From Rhodocytophaga aerolata (GTDB lineage Bacteria > Bacteroidota > Bacteroidia > Cytophagales > 172606-1): 64,000 nucleotides of DNA. The position numbers were made by a program, and so were the translations under genes. The notes below the pieces were generated by a model, which saw nothing but the letters and a program-made list of their open reading frames with translations, had not been told where the DNA came from and made no database searches. This document shows positions 51,967-61,160 of this stretch, piece by piece. Positions within the stretch are counted from its first letter, which is position 1, and every line of letters begins with the position of its first letter. The DNA lies in NCBI RefSeq assembly GCF_030503435.1, contig NZ_JAUKPO010000005.1:332514-396513 (forward strand). Direction: 5' to 3'.

Positions 51967-54351
51967 ATGGTATCCTCTATTTCTACTCCTACAATCTTAC
52001 GTGTATTCCTGCTATATTTTCTATTCAGCTTACCTGCCTTTGCACAAAACTCCAATGGTATTATTCAAGGCAGAATCACATCTGGCGAAGGTCAACCGGC
52101 CGCTTATGTAAGTGTTATAGTAAAAGGAACAAACCTAGGTACAAGCACAAACGATACAGGAAATTTTGTTCTCCGGAATGTTCCGGTAGGTACACAAACC
52201 CTAGTTATTTCTTCTATTGGTTTTCAACCACAAGAGCAACGTGTAGAAGTAATGGCAGGCCAAACAACAGATATTTCAGTTATCGTAGATGAAGGCGTAC
52301 AGAACTTAAAAGAAGTAGAAGTATTGGGTCAGAAACGCCGAACTTCTACCATTACTAAAAATGATATAGAACTCATCAATATACCCATGTCGGTGCAGGT
52401 AATCGGGCAAGATATTCTGCAGCAGCAGCAGGTTATTGATATGAAAGATGTTGTAAAAAATGTAAGTGGCATCAACCAGACAGGTTCTTACAATGGAGGC
52501 TATCAATATTTCAACTCCAGAGGTTTTGATATGAATAACTGGACCAACTTCCGCCGTAATGGTACGTTGCTGTGGAATATGGGAAACCATTTCGCTGATT
52601 TTTATGAGAATATTGAGTTTCTCAAAGGGCCGGCAGCCATCTTATATGGGGATGTAGCGCCCGGGGGTATTATCAACTTTGTTACTAAAAAACCGCTTAC
52701 CTATGACTACCGGCGTTTGGAGCTTAAAGTAGGGCAATACGGATTATTCCGGCCCACTTTCGATATAAGTGGCCCATTGAATGAAAAACGTACGGTGCTT
52801 TATCGTCTGAATGCTACGTATGAAAAATCCCGCAGTTTCCGCAACGTAGTGGAAAATGAAACGTTTATGCTGGCACCTTCTCTTACCTGGATGATCACGC
52901 CACGTACGCAGTGGACAGTGGAAGGAACATACAAGAATGACAACCGGGTAGGTGATCCGGGGATTGTTTCACCTGATAACACGTTTGCCGGACTGAGCAA
53001 AATTTCTGAAAAAACATTCCTGGGCGAGCGGGAAGCCACCTATACGTACATCAATAGCAGTGCCTATTCCACCTTAAAACATCAGCTTACCGACAGCTGG
53101 AGCCTGCAGAATGTAACTAGTTACAATACTACCGAACGTACGCCACTTAATGTCTATATCAACAACGATGCTGACCAAGCAGGCAATATTACCCGTTACC
53201 AGTATTTCTTTAAACAACGTTTCGATACCTGGACCACGGCTTTTGATTTGATAGGGGAGGTTAAGACAGGTTTTGCCCGCCACAAACTACTGATTGGAGG
53301 GGATTATGTAAATGACCGGATTCGAATGGGAGGCTTTTTACAGGAAAATATTGAAGGTAGCCTGAATTTGTTTAACCCTCAATTAGGAGCAGCTCCGCTT
53401 ATGTACTTACCACAGGTCTGGGAAAACTCTGCCGGGTATACCAACCGCTTAGGTTTCTATCTGCAGGATCAGATCAGTATGTTCGACGAGAAACTTCAGC
53501 TCTTGTTAGGCATTCGTTATAACCAATATGTCAGCGGTACTGCCTACAATAACAAAGCAGATGAACCAGCTGATGCCGACCAGGTAATAGAACGGCCACT
53601 TATTCCCCGTTTCGGATTAGTGTATAAACCTCAACCCTGGCTTTCAGTATATGGTTCATATGCCCAAAGTTACGAAGTGAATGGCTTCGATTGGATAGAT
53701 GCCAGCAAGCAGGTGCCCCCTACCTATGGTAAACAACTGGAGTTTGGTGTAAAAGGAGATTTTTTCGACAGAAAATTAGGCCTTACTTTGGCAGCATTCA
53801 ATATTGCGAAAGAAGATGTATATAATTGGGCATACGCCAATTCAGCGCCTGATTTTGAATACGTGTCCTTTCTGCCTGGAGAAGGTTCCTATTTTACTTA
53901 CCTGGCAAATAAACACCAGAGCCGGGGCCTGGAGCTAGATATAAACGGAAAACTAACAGATAACCTGCGGATACTGGCTTCCGGCTCCGTGATTGTAGCG
54001 CAAATTGTAGACGATGTAGCCTATCAGAAAGGCAACTGGCTTATGAACCAGCCACGGCAAATGTTTAATGTGTGGGGCAACTATCAATTCACTTCTTTGC
54101 TGAAAGGATTGGATCTGGGGTATGGGATTTATTACAAAGGCTATTTTTATGGGGACAATGAAAACACACCGGAAAATAAAGTACCAGCCAACTATACCAT
54201 GGATGCAGCTATCGGCTATAGCTACCGCCAGGCCAGAATACAGCTAAACGTAACCAACCTGACTAATCGGATCAATTATCTGGGAGGGTATGGGGTATGG
54301 GAGCCGCAGTGGACCAGACGTGCCCTGTTAAGTGTAAGCTATAAGTTTTAA
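51967..54351 (+). CDS. TonB-dependent siderophore receptor
   Basis: A 794-residue outer-membrane receptor. After the signal peptide (ending LPAFAQN) comes a carboxypeptidase-like regulatory domain (IIQGRITSGEGQPAAYVSV), then the plug (NIPMSVQVIGQDIL, NVSGINQTG, FLKGPAAILYGDVAPGG) and a 22-strand barrel ending SVSYKF with the terminal Phe. The plug wording is that of ferric-siderophore receptors (FhuA/FhuE/FpvA group). An ATG at 51907 would add 20 non-signal residues, and the likely transcription start lies after it, so 51967 is used. The PepSY gene follows by 21 bp, and an operator-like dyad lies upstream: iron uptake is the likely role. Confidence 0.92.
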   Translation: MVSSISTPTILRVFLLYFLFSLPAFAQNSNGIIQGRITSGEGQPAAYVSVIVKGTNLGTSTNDTGNFVLRNVPVGTQTLVISSIGFQPQEQRVEVMAGQTTDISVIVDEGVQNLKEVEVLGQKRRTSTITKNDIELINIPMSVQVIGQDILQQQQVIDMKDVVKNVSGINQTGSYNGGYQYFNSRGFDMNNWTNFRRNGTLLWNMGNHFADFYENIEFLKGPAAILYGDVAPGGIINFVTKKPLTYDYRRLELKVGQYGLFRPTFDISGPLNEKRTVLYRLNATYEKSRSFRNVVENETFMLAPSLTWMITPRTQWTVEGTYKNDNRVGDPGIVSPDNTFAGLSKISEKTFLGEREATYTYINSSAYSTLKHQLTDSWSLQNVTSYNTTERTPLNVYINNDADQAGNITRYQYFFKQRFDTWTTAFDLIGEVKTGFARHKLLIGGDYVNDRIRMGGFLQENIEGSLNLFNPQLGAAPLMYLPQVWENSAGYTNRLGFYLQDQISMFDEKLQLLLGIRYNQYVSGTAYNNKADEPADADQVIERPLIPRFGLVYKPQPWLSVYGSYAQSYEVNGFDWIDASKQVPPTYGKQLEFGVKGDFFDRKLGLTLAAFNIAKEDVYNWAYANSAPDFEYVSFLPGEGSYFTYLANKHQSRGLELDINGKLTDNLRILASGSVIVAQIVDDVAYQKGNWLMNQPRQMFNVWGNYQFTSLLKGLDLGYGIYYKGYFYGDNENTPENKVPANYTMDAAIGYSYRQARIQLNVTNLTNRINYLGGYGVWEPQWTRRALLSVSYKF

Positions 54352-54372
54352 AACTCTTCTGGCTTGTTTCAT

Positions 54373-55491
54373 ATGTCGGCTGCCCGTAAAATATATGCCC
54401 TGCACCAATGGTTAGGCTTAGTGGCCGGGATGTTTATTCTGGTATTCTTTCTGACCGGATCAATTATTGTTTTCCGGGACGAACTCAATAAATGGGAAAA
54501 TCCGCACCTGTTCAGCGTTAAAGTTAAAGGAGAATGGTTGCCGTATGATGAACTGTACCGCAAAGTACAAGCACAAGTGCCGGAGGTATATCTGTATTCC
54601 TTTCGCTATTTGCCTGCATCACCTGAAGAAACCATTGAAATGCGGGTATATAGCCAGGATACCTATCCGCTGCTGTATGTCAACCCGTATACCGCTGACG
54701 TGTTGGGTATAGAAAATAACTCCTGGTACGACTTTTTTATCACGTTGCATTACACTTTTTATCTGAAAACAACTGGTGAGCTACTGGCCGCACTATTTGC
54801 TATGGCTTTACTAGGATCGGTAATAACTGGCATCTATGTATACCGTAAGTCAGTGGTAAAAGTAGTATTGTTCCGGGTGGGTATTCACTGGAAAAACTGG
54901 CGTACAGTCTCTTCAGGTTTGCACCGGATAGTAGGTGTGTGGGCACTGCTGTTCAACTTGGTACTGGCTACAAGCGGATTTTATATGATGTGGTATGCGC
55001 TTGATCCCGGTTACCATACCCAGACAGCAAAAACTACTCAAATACAACCACCACCGGCTATTCATGCGAATATAGATAGTTTAATGAAGCAGACACAACA
55101 GCTCATTCCCGGAGTACAACTAACCTATGTCGATTTTCCGCGTAATTCTGGCGATTCTATAACTATACATGGGCATTTGCCGGGCGGCTGGCTTTTGGGA
55201 AAAATGACGAGTTATGCTAAATTCGATCCGCATACTGGGCAGGTGGGTAGCGTGTTTAAAGAAACAGAGTTAAGTATCGGCGAAAAAATAGAATATGCCT
55301 TATATACCCTTCATTATGGACAATATGGTGGCAAAGCCATTAAGGTCGTCTATGCTTTCTTCGGACTAGCAGGAGCGCTGCTAACTATTACCGGTTTCTT
55401 ATTGTGGTGGCGACGGAAAGCATTTGTAAATAAAAAAAAGAAAGGAACCTCCCTGCCAATGCCCAGGTATACCCCGAAGGCACAGTATTAA
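54373..55491 (+). CDS. PepSY-associated membrane protein (PiuB-like)
   Basis: A 372-residue inner-membrane protein with four helices: near the start (HQWLGLVAGMFILVFFLTGS), mid (LAALFAMALLGSVITGIYVY), after HRIVGVWALLFNLVLATSG, and at the end (GLAGALLTITGFLLWWRRK). PepSY-type soluble parts lie between them. Conserved His residues in the helices (LHQWLG, LHYTFY, LHRIVG, LHYGQYGG) suggest heme or metal binding; such proteins reduce ferric siderophores in the periplasm or membrane in some bacteria. The ATG at 54373 is chosen over a TTG at 54364. It is cotranscribed with the siderophore receptor. Confidence 0.88.
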   Translation: MSAARKIYALHQWLGLVAGMFILVFFLTGSIIVFRDELNKWENPHLFSVKVKGEWLPYDELYRKVQAQVPEVYLYSFRYLPASPEETIEMRVYSQDTYPLLYVNPYTADVLGIENNSWYDFFITLHYTFYLKTTGELLAALFAMALLGSVITGIYVYRKSVVKVVLFRVGIHWKNWRTVSSGLHRIVGVWALLFNLVLATSGFYMMWYALDPGYHTQTAKTTQIQPPPAIHANIDSLMKQTQQLIPGVQLTYVDFPRNSGDSITIHGHLPGGWLLGKMTSYAKFDPHTGQVGSVFKETELSIGEKIEYALYTLHYGQYGGKAIKVVYAFFGLAGALLTITGFLLWWRRKAFVNKKKKGTSLPMPRYTPKAQY

Positions 55492-55992
55492 TAATCTAAA
55501 TTGTGTGGTATAAAATCTATACAATTATCAGGCAGAAGAAGCCTCAAAGCAGAAATTCATATCCATTTTTAGCCCATCTGTAAAAATAACTCAGGTAAAG
55601 CCGACAATAGGGGTTTGTTTAACAGGTTAAGGCAACAACAAAGAAGATATATTGAAACCGATATCCGTGTGACTGAAAACCTGTTTCCCAGAAAGATTCA
55701 TGTTGTCACAGCCAATGGTTTTCTACTCAGACTGATCGGCTTACTGAGTGCCCATCATTTCTGCTTTTATTTATACTAATTCTGCCACCCAACTTGGATT
55801 ATTAAAAGTAAGAAGGTAAAAGCAAATAGTAGGCTTACTGGCTAGCAGAGTGCTTTGCCATACTATGTGCAAGGGACAAAATTGCATCTATACCTTATTA
55901 CCCGCATCAATAGCTGGAAGAACGCGATTGTTTTCACTATAAATTAAAGAAGTTTTTGTCAACCTGTTTGGAAGAAAACCCGGCAAAAATTT
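55492..55992. other. Stretch with a transposase remnant
   Basis: No intact gene. About 55630-55785 holds transposase-like text (separate entry); the rest shows nothing. Confidence 0.45.
55630..55785 (+). mobile_element. Transposase C-terminal remnant, IS982-like
   Basis: One frame reads RRYIETDIRVTENLFPRKIH then VVTANGFLLRLIGLLSAHHF before a stop. The order RR-x-IET, a Phe-Pro-Arg segment and a G-F-x2-R-[LI] element resembles the end of IS982-type DDE transposases, where IET-x-F-S-x-L is usual. No ends, no start and no DDE residues remain. Tentative. Confidence 0.4.
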
Positions 55993-57066
55993 CTAAAAAT
56001 TAATTACTTCGGAAAAGGCTTTCTTAGGCCGGTTATTCTCATCAAACAACAAGGGATAATCTTTCCGGCCCCGAACCGGGAAATTATCCAGCCATGAATA
56101 TTTATCTGATAAATTCCAGAAAGTGATGCCAGTAAGGGTCTTGCGGTGTTTGCGAAACACGTCAAAGAGCATCTTATAATGTGCTGCCTGCTTATCGTTC
56201 ATTTCGGGCGTAAACTCACTTTTGTCCGTCGCTCTTTTCTCCCGTCGTTCATGCTCCTTAGGATATACCGACACATCTAACTCTGTCACCTGCACCTTCA
56301 ATCCCAGGCTGGCAAACTTACTGATAGATTCTTCCAGCTCTTTAGCTGTAGGCTCGTACAAGGACCAATGCCCCTGTAATCCCACCCCATGTATGGGAAT
56401 GCCTTTATCTTTCAATTTCTTTACCAGTTGATAGATTTTTTCCCGTTTAGCTGCATTTTCCGTGTTATAGTCGTTGTAAAACAATTGGGCATCCGGGTCT
56501 GCCTGGTGGGCAAACTGAAACGCTTTCTCAATGTAATCTTCCCCAATGATCTGATAGAATTTTGATGGACGATACAGGGCTGTTCCCGTATCTGGAACCG
56601 CTTCATTGACCACATCCCAGGCATAAATTTTTCCTTTATATCTGCGTACCACTTCACTGATGTGTTTTTGCAACCGGTCCAAAAGCACTTCCCGGCTTAC
56701 TTGTTTTCCAGTTGCATCTATAAAAAACCAGCTAGGCGTCTGCGTGTGCCAGCAGAGGGTATGACCGCGCACTTTCAATCCATTGTTCTGGGCAAAATCC
56801 ACAATTAAATCGGCATCTTTCCAGAAATAGGTGTCTTCCTGCGGGTGGATCGGCCCCATCTTCATAGCATTTTCCGGCGTTATACTATTGAAATGCGTTT
56901 TAATCAATCTTGCATCTTCTTCCTGCTGTAGCATCCGCGGATTAACGGCCACGCCAATCGGAAAGTAGGTTTGATAATAATCTTTGAGTCCTTTTTGTGC
57001 TTGAGCAAAGCTTGCATAAGAAGATACCAGTAGCAGAAAAGCCAGAAGAATGAACTTGTTTTTCAT
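55993..57066 (-). CDS. Endo-1,4-beta-xylanase, GH10
   Basis: A 357-residue secreted enzyme (start at the ATG 57066; one at 57090 adds eight residues). The signal peptide ends near SFAQAQ. The GH10 barrel shows FNSITPENAMKMG, RGHTLCWHTQTP, WDVVNEAV with acid/base E155, FYNDYNTE, and VQVTELDVS with nucleophile E262, then ITFWNLSDKYSWL. No carbohydrate-binding module is attached. It cuts internal bonds of xylan to give oligosaccharides that a GH39 beta-xylosidase like the one at 37921 could finish. The DUF1080 gene lies upstream on the same strand. Confidence 0.95.
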   Translation of the reverse strand: MKNKFILLAFLLLVSSYASFAQAQKGLKDYYQTYFPIGVAVNPRMLQQEEDARLIKTHFNSITPENAMKMGPIHPQEDTYFWKDADLIVDFAQNNGLKVRGHTLCWHTQTPSWFFIDATGKQVSREVLLDRLQKHISEVVRRYKGKIYAWDVVNEAVPDTGTALYRPSKFYQIIGEDYIEKAFQFAHQADPDAQLFYNDYNTENAAKREKIYQLVKKLKDKGIPIHGVGLQGHWSLYEPTAKELEESISKFASLGLKVQVTELDVSVYPKEHERREKRATDKSEFTPEMNDKQAAHYKMLFDVFRKHRKTLTGITFWNLSDKYSWLDNFPVRGRKDYPLLFDENNRPKKAFSEVINF

Positions 57067-57318
57067 GAATGTAACCGAAAATAGATGCATAGACCCTTAA
57101 ATAGCTGAACTTGTTATAGTATTTTGATAAGCTGTGATTTGCTGCCTTCCTTTTTATGTGAAGTAATTGCTCATCTTTTATCAACCCCATCAACTAGAAA
57201 AAGAATGTAGTCAAAGTTAATGGGAGTAATCAGGCAATTACAGTCTAGGGTTTTTGATGACCATTCATAGATTGCCTTTACCCATCACTTGCCTATAGCC
57301 TGCGGCTAACGGGCAAAT

Positions 57319-58029
57319 TTATAGTTTTCTAACCTTTATATTTTTTAGCCACACTTTCTGCCCATGATGCTGAAACATTATATGTCCATTGGTTGATTTG
57401 GCAAAGGTAGGGTTTGTGTTGAACTTACTGTTGCTAATTAACTGGTTGAGGGCATCAGATCCTATGGTGTACTCCACCACTTTTGCTCCATTCAACCAGT
57501 GCTCCACATGGCCTTTGCTGACAACTAATCTGGCCTCGTTATATTCACCTACCGGGTTGAGCTTTTTATTTTGGGGAGCAATCAGATCATATAAAGAGCC
57601 AGCCGAGCGTTTTGGTTCTTTATCATCAAAATTAATATCATCCAGGATCTGCATTTCGAAATTATGCAGCCAGTTAGCACTATTGCCATTCCCTGACTGC
57701 ATGTCGGCTACTTCCTGTACATGAAAAAACACCCCGCTATTGCCTGCTTTTGATACTTTCCACTCAAAGACAAGTTCAAAATCTTTGTAGCTATCTTTGG
57801 TCACCAGGTCAATATTAGGTACGCCTGTCTGGGTAACAAGGGCCCCTTCTTCCACTTTCCAGGCTTGCGTGGGAAAGCGATCCATTTTATAGCCTCTTAA
57901 CTGCTCAGTGGATTTTCCATCAAATAAGGTTATCCAATTTCCTGACTTCTGCGCCTGCAACTGCCCACTGCAGAGGCCTAGCAATAGTACCATTAAATAT
58001 AATCCCATTCTTTTCATACTATTATGCAT
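57319..58029 (-). CDS. DUF1080 domain protein (3-keto-glycoside hydrolase type)
   Basis: A 236-residue exported protein; the signal peptide ends at LQAQKSG, with a start at 58029 or 58017. The fold is a jelly-roll of the DUF1080/LamG group: NWITLFDGKSTEQLRGY, FELVFEWKVSKAGNSGVFFHV, and the closing HMFQHHGQKVWLKNIKVRKL in part (MFQHHGQKVWLKNIKVR). Members of this group hydrolyse 3-keto-glycosides. It lies 250 bp upstream of the xylanase gene on the same strand. A Gfo/Idh oxidoreductase (25031-26113), an enzyme type that can make 3-keto sugars, is far away, so any link is only a thought. Confidence 0.88.
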   Translation of the reverse strand: MHNSMKRMGLYLMVLLLGLCSGQLQAQKSGNWITLFDGKSTEQLRGYKMDRFPTQAWKVEEGALVTQTGVPNIDLVTKDSYKDFELVFEWKVSKAGNSGVFFHVQEVADMQSGNGNSANWLHNFEMQILDDINFDDKEPKRSAGSLYDLIAPQNKKLNPVGEYNEARLVVSKGHVEHWLNGAKVVEYTIGSDALNQLISNSKFNTNPTFAKSTNGHIMFQHHGQKVWLKNIKVRKL

Positions 58030-58362
58030 TCAGGAAATGATAATCGATTAATAAAACAATTTACTCCCAATCTAGCAATTATTTTCCAGAAGCTCCACAA
58101 AGTGTTTCTCAGTAGTCATGGCTTGCGGCTGTATTGTTCCTGCTCCACAAAATAATACCTTATACTCGACCTTGTAGCGTCCTAAATCAGCTAGCAGGTA
58201 CAGAAGTATTTGTCAGGCCACTACGCTGGTGGAGTGGAATCAGAAAAGAATGTGGGTCTACTATTATTGGAAAAGGGGGGCAGTTAAATTAACTAACAGA
58301 AATTATGCGTGTTGAAGTGGTGACTAGTGAATTTCCAATGCTAGTATGTTGTTGCATCTTGC
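58030..58362. other. Intergenic region
   Basis: About 330 bp with no hairpin with T tract, promoter pair or remnant that I can support. Confidence 0.45.
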
Positions 58363-58698
58363 TCATGTCAATTGGGCTTTCTGCTTAATGATTTTTCGTA
58401 CCAATTCTATGGGCAAGGGTTTGTTGTGAGGAAAGTGTAAGCTGTCTTTCGTTCCTTTTGCTCGGTAAGCAGACAGTTCTTCTTCTAGTTCCCAAAGGCC
58501 GTAGACAGGATAAAATCCAATATGCTTTGTATAGGCAGCAAAATACAAATAGTGCATCCCCACTTTGTAGGCTGGTATCTTGTAGCGAATACTTTCTACA
58601 CAGTTTGGATAAAGTTCAAAGAAAAGCTCTCTCAGGCTTTTAAGCCTGGATTGAATTGGAGGCTCAAACTGTAAGATATATTTATCGACTTCAGTCAT
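58363..58698 (-). CDS. DUF1801 domain-containing protein
   Basis: A small 111-residue protein of the DUF1801/YdhG group (start at the ATG 58698; one at 58749 adds 17 residues not seen in the family). Signatures: VDKYILQFEPPIQSRLKSLR, PNCVESIRYKIPAYKV, YFAAYTKHIGFYP, and SLHFPHNKPLPIELVRKI. The fold is known, the function is not; proteins of this type are common single genes in Bacteroidota. It has no operon partner. Confidence 0.9.
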   Translation of the reverse strand: MTEVDKYILQFEPPIQSRLKSLRELFFELYPNCVESIRYKIPAYKVGMHYLYFAAYTKHIGFYPVYGLWELEEELSAYRAKGTKDSLHFPHNKPLPIELVRKIIKQKAQLT

Positions 58699-58875
58699 AA
58701 GGTCGCTTTTTGTACATAGATCAAAGCTTATGAAAAGTTTACCGCGCATTTGCTTATTAACAGCACATTGGTAAGAAGCTTTTTATATTCTCCCCCGGCA
58801 AAGTAACCGTTCATACATTGTACAATAGGCAATATGCCATTGGCCACATACATATGTGATACATAATAGGTAAGC

Positions 58876-59304
58876 TCACCTAACAACTTCACTGACCAAG
58901 ATTATAGGGATAATATTCGTGTAATTTGCGAAATCGGCTCTGATGGCCTCTCTATGGGGGCCAATAGCTGCCTGATAATCGCTTAAACTTTTTACATAAA
59001 ATGTACCAATTGCTACATATGGCAGCGGTTGGTTAGGCATACCGTTTGAAAGTCCTTTTTCGATGGTGTATTTTACTAAATTTGACCCTAAAAACCCGGC
59101 TACCATCGGCATGTGCTTGCTTGCATAATACGCCATATCAAAGCTTTTGCCTTCGGCAAAAGGGTACATGATGGATACTTTAATTAATCCTTGTTCGACT
59201 ACAGCCGAACTTTGCTTTTTAGCTTTTGAGGATTGTTTTTCTTGACCGAAGGCGGTAAAACTTACTGCCAAAAGCAAATACATTACAAGAAATTTAGATT
59301 TCAT
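58876..59304 (-). CDS. EthD-family reductase, exported
   Basis: A 142-residue protein with a signal peptide (ending TAFGQEK) and a Lys/Ser-rich linker, followed by an EthD-type dimeric ferredoxin-like domain: KVSIMYPFAEGKSFDMAYY, KHMPMVAGFLG, and the closing IGPHREAIRADFANYTNI. EthD proteins are usually cytoplasmic helpers in ether or polyketide breakdown; export is unusual. It is not in an operon with a cytochrome P450 or other known partners. Start is the ATG before the signal. Confidence 0.85.
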   Translation of the reverse strand: MKSKFLVMYLLLAVSFTAFGQEKQSSKAKKQSSAVVEQGLIKVSIMYPFAEGKSFDMAYYASKHMPMVAGFLGSNLVKYTIEKGLSNGMPNQPLPYVAIGTFYVKSLSDYQAAIGPHREAIRADFANYTNIIPIILVSEVVR

Positions 59305-59425
59305 AATTATTTATTATTACTTGAAAATGGGTGATACAAACAACTAAAAACCGGGGCCATACAATTCTGCAGGCTAATCCCATTTCTGTCAAACTTTAAA
59401 TTAGCCTTTTGGTCATCTTTCATCA

Positions 59426-59977
59426 TTAACCTGTTAAAACTACTTTATCTACGTCCGGTTCAAGAAAATCAAGAAACATGTGATGGCTCAGGTCATAGTG
59501 CGTTTTAGTGACGTAAAATTTGTAACTTCCGATGATTGTGAATCCTGCTTTCAGATAAAAATTAATGGCTCTATGATTACCAATCCATGTATACAACCAA
59601 ATACCCGATTGCTTATTCTTTCTTGCTAGATCAAAATTAAAATTTAAAAGCGCAAGCCCTACTTTCAACCCGTAGTATTCTTTAAGGAGGTAAATCCGGT
59701 CCAGCTTAGCTACATTTTCTGCAACAATATCAGGATGTTTTGCATCCAAGATAATTTTAGAAAACCCAACCGGCTTATCTTGGTAGGTAACAATATGATA
59801 AATAGTATTTATATCATTAAGTTCTTCCTTAATCGTATCACGGTTATACTTTCTTTCAAGAAAAGCCTGCATGTCTTCTGCTGAACAGCTGCCTCTGTGA
59901 GACTCTGCTACGGCTATTTTACCGATGCTAGCAATGGAATGGCAATCTCTTTGTGTTGCCTTTATAATGGATATCAT
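59426..59977 (-). CDS. GNAT family N-acetyltransferase
   Basis: A 183-residue acetyltransferase. The acetyl-CoA loop is in YYGLKVGLALLNFNFDLA (Q/R-x2-G-x-G variant reading LKVGLAL), preceded by the beta-4 segment LDRIYLLKEY, and followed by the beta-5 WLYTWIGNHRAINFYLKAGF with the typical N-x2-A-x2-FY-x3-GF. The substrate cannot be named. It lies alone, with about 110 bp on each side. Confidence 0.9.
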   Translation of the reverse strand: MISIIKATQRDCHSIASIGKIAVAESHRGSCSAEDMQAFLERKYNRDTIKEELNDINTIYHIVTYQDKPVGFSKIILDAKHPDIVAENVAKLDRIYLLKEYYGLKVGLALLNFNFDLARKNKQSGIWLYTWIGNHRAINFYLKAGFTIIGSYKFYVTKTHYDLSHHMFLDFLEPDVDKVVLTG

Positions 59978-60087
59978 TGACTGTGCGTATAAGTAAGCTA
60001 ACTGTTACAGCCTGGGTTGGATAAATATGTTTAACTAAAACCTGACTTGGAGATGAGTAAGATAGTCCAAGCTCCGGGTGTTTCGGG

Positions 60088-60645
60088 CTAGCTGTTCTTT
60101 TTTACCGGCTCATAGTAAAGCGTAATGGCACCACAACCAAAAGTTTTCGTCTTTATCAGTGTAAGATCAATTTTATCAGTGATGTTTTTGAACAATGGTA
60201 AACCCTTTCCGGCTATATGCGGGTGCACACAGAGTTGGTATTGATCAATTAAATTCAGCTTGGTTAAGCCCACAATCAAACTGGGGCTGCCAACTAATAT
60301 GTCTTTGCCTGCTGCTTGCTTTAAGGCGGCTACTTCTTCTTTGAGGTCTCCTTTGGCTAGCCTGGTGTTTTTCCACGCTACCGTTTTGAGGCTATGGGAA
60401 AAAACAAGTTTAGAAATATCGTCTACGGTGATGGCAAACTCATCGGTTGCTTTATTACCGGTGGGATTTTTTACGACCGTGGGCCAATACTCCATGAGCT
60501 GGTAAGTTATCCTACCCCAGATAATGGTGTCGGCACTTTTTAAAAGTTCTGTATAATGTTGATGTAGTTCATCATCTGCCATGACCAACGTATGGTCACA
60601 AAACCCGTCTATGGTCATATTGATGCCTGCAATTACTTTCCTCAT
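60088..60645 (-). CDS. Dihydrofolate reductase family protein (RibD C-terminal-like)
   Basis: A 185-residue reductase of the DHFR-like/RibD-C fold: opening KVIAGINMTIDGFCDH, ADTIIWGRITYQLMEYWP, ISKLVFSHSLKTVAWKNT, ILVGSPSLIVGLTKLNLIDQY and HPHIAGKGLPLFKN. These proteins bind NADPH, but most small members (YyaP/YwjB type) have no known substrate and do not replace folA. The gene follows the SRPBCC gene by 28 bp and is likely cotranscribed with it. Confidence 0.9.
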   Translation of the reverse strand: MRKVIAGINMTIDGFCDHTLVMADDELHQHYTELLKSADTIIWGRITYQLMEYWPTVVKNPTGNKATDEFAITVDDISKLVFSHSLKTVAWKNTRLAKGDLKEEVAALKQAAGKDILVGSPSLIVGLTKLNLIDQYQLCVHPHIAGKGLPLFKNITDKIDLTLIKTKTFGCGAITLYYEPVKKNS

Positions 60646-60673
60646 AGCTTTTTATCTATAATCAATGAATGTG

Positions 60674-61093
60674 TTATCTGTTTTCCACATGCTTTTTAAA
60701 GTTGGCAAGTATGTTGTCTACAAAAGCTCTTTGCTCCTTAAAAGAAATAGAGCTGTCCGGCTCAAAGGTCTCCCTTACCTTGGTTGAGTTCCCATCTGAG
60801 GTGAAAAGGATTTTGGATTTTCTCCCCTCCTTAGTGGTATATTCTATCCGCTCATGTAGCAGGATCTTATCGTATTGGCCGGCATGGTCGAACCCTTCAC
60901 TGCCATCTTTTGCTTCCATGCGTAGCAAAAATGTACCTTGTTCCGTCAAATTAATTTCTGCTACTGGGCAGTGCCAATGACTGAAAGGCCTATTCCAATG
61001 CATTACCTCTTGTGGTGTTGTCCAGGCGCTCCACACGTTCGCCAGGGCAGCATTTATGGTAATTTGGACGGTAATGGGGTTTGTATCTTTCAT
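60674..61093 (-). CDS. SRPBCC (AHSA1-like) family protein
   Basis: A 139-residue START-like ligand-binding protein. It opens ITVQITINAALANVWSAWTTP, the typical AHSA1 start, then VMHWNRPFSHWHCP, FDHAGQYDKILLHERIEY and closes NSTKVRETFEPDSSIS with a helix that lines the cavity. The ligand is unknown. First gene of a two-gene unit with the DHFR-like gene. A -7 box lies 60 bp upstream. Confidence 0.9.
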   Translation of the reverse strand: MKDTNPITVQITINAALANVWSAWTTPQEVMHWNRPFSHWHCPVAEINLTEQGTFLLRMEAKDGSEGFDHAGQYDKILLHERIEYTTKEGRKSKILFTSDGNSTKVRETFEPDSSISFKEQRAFVDNILANFKKHVENR

Positions 61094-61152
61094 GGAAAGG
61101 GTGGTTTGTAGAACTTGCGTTTTGTCGCCTTACTCGGGTCATTTTATTCCTA

Positions 61153-61160
61153 CAAAGGTA
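61153..61160 (-). promoter_or_regulatory. -7 box of the SRPBCC-DHFR unit
   Basis: TACCTTTG on the minus strand, exact fit to TAnnTTTG, 60 bp before the ATG. No TTG at the expected distance. Confidence 0.5.

Noticed and set aside
55839..55854. Sigma-54-like TGGCTAGCAGAGTGCT
   Set aside because: Spacing fits but three consensus bases differ and nothing downstream supports a transcript.
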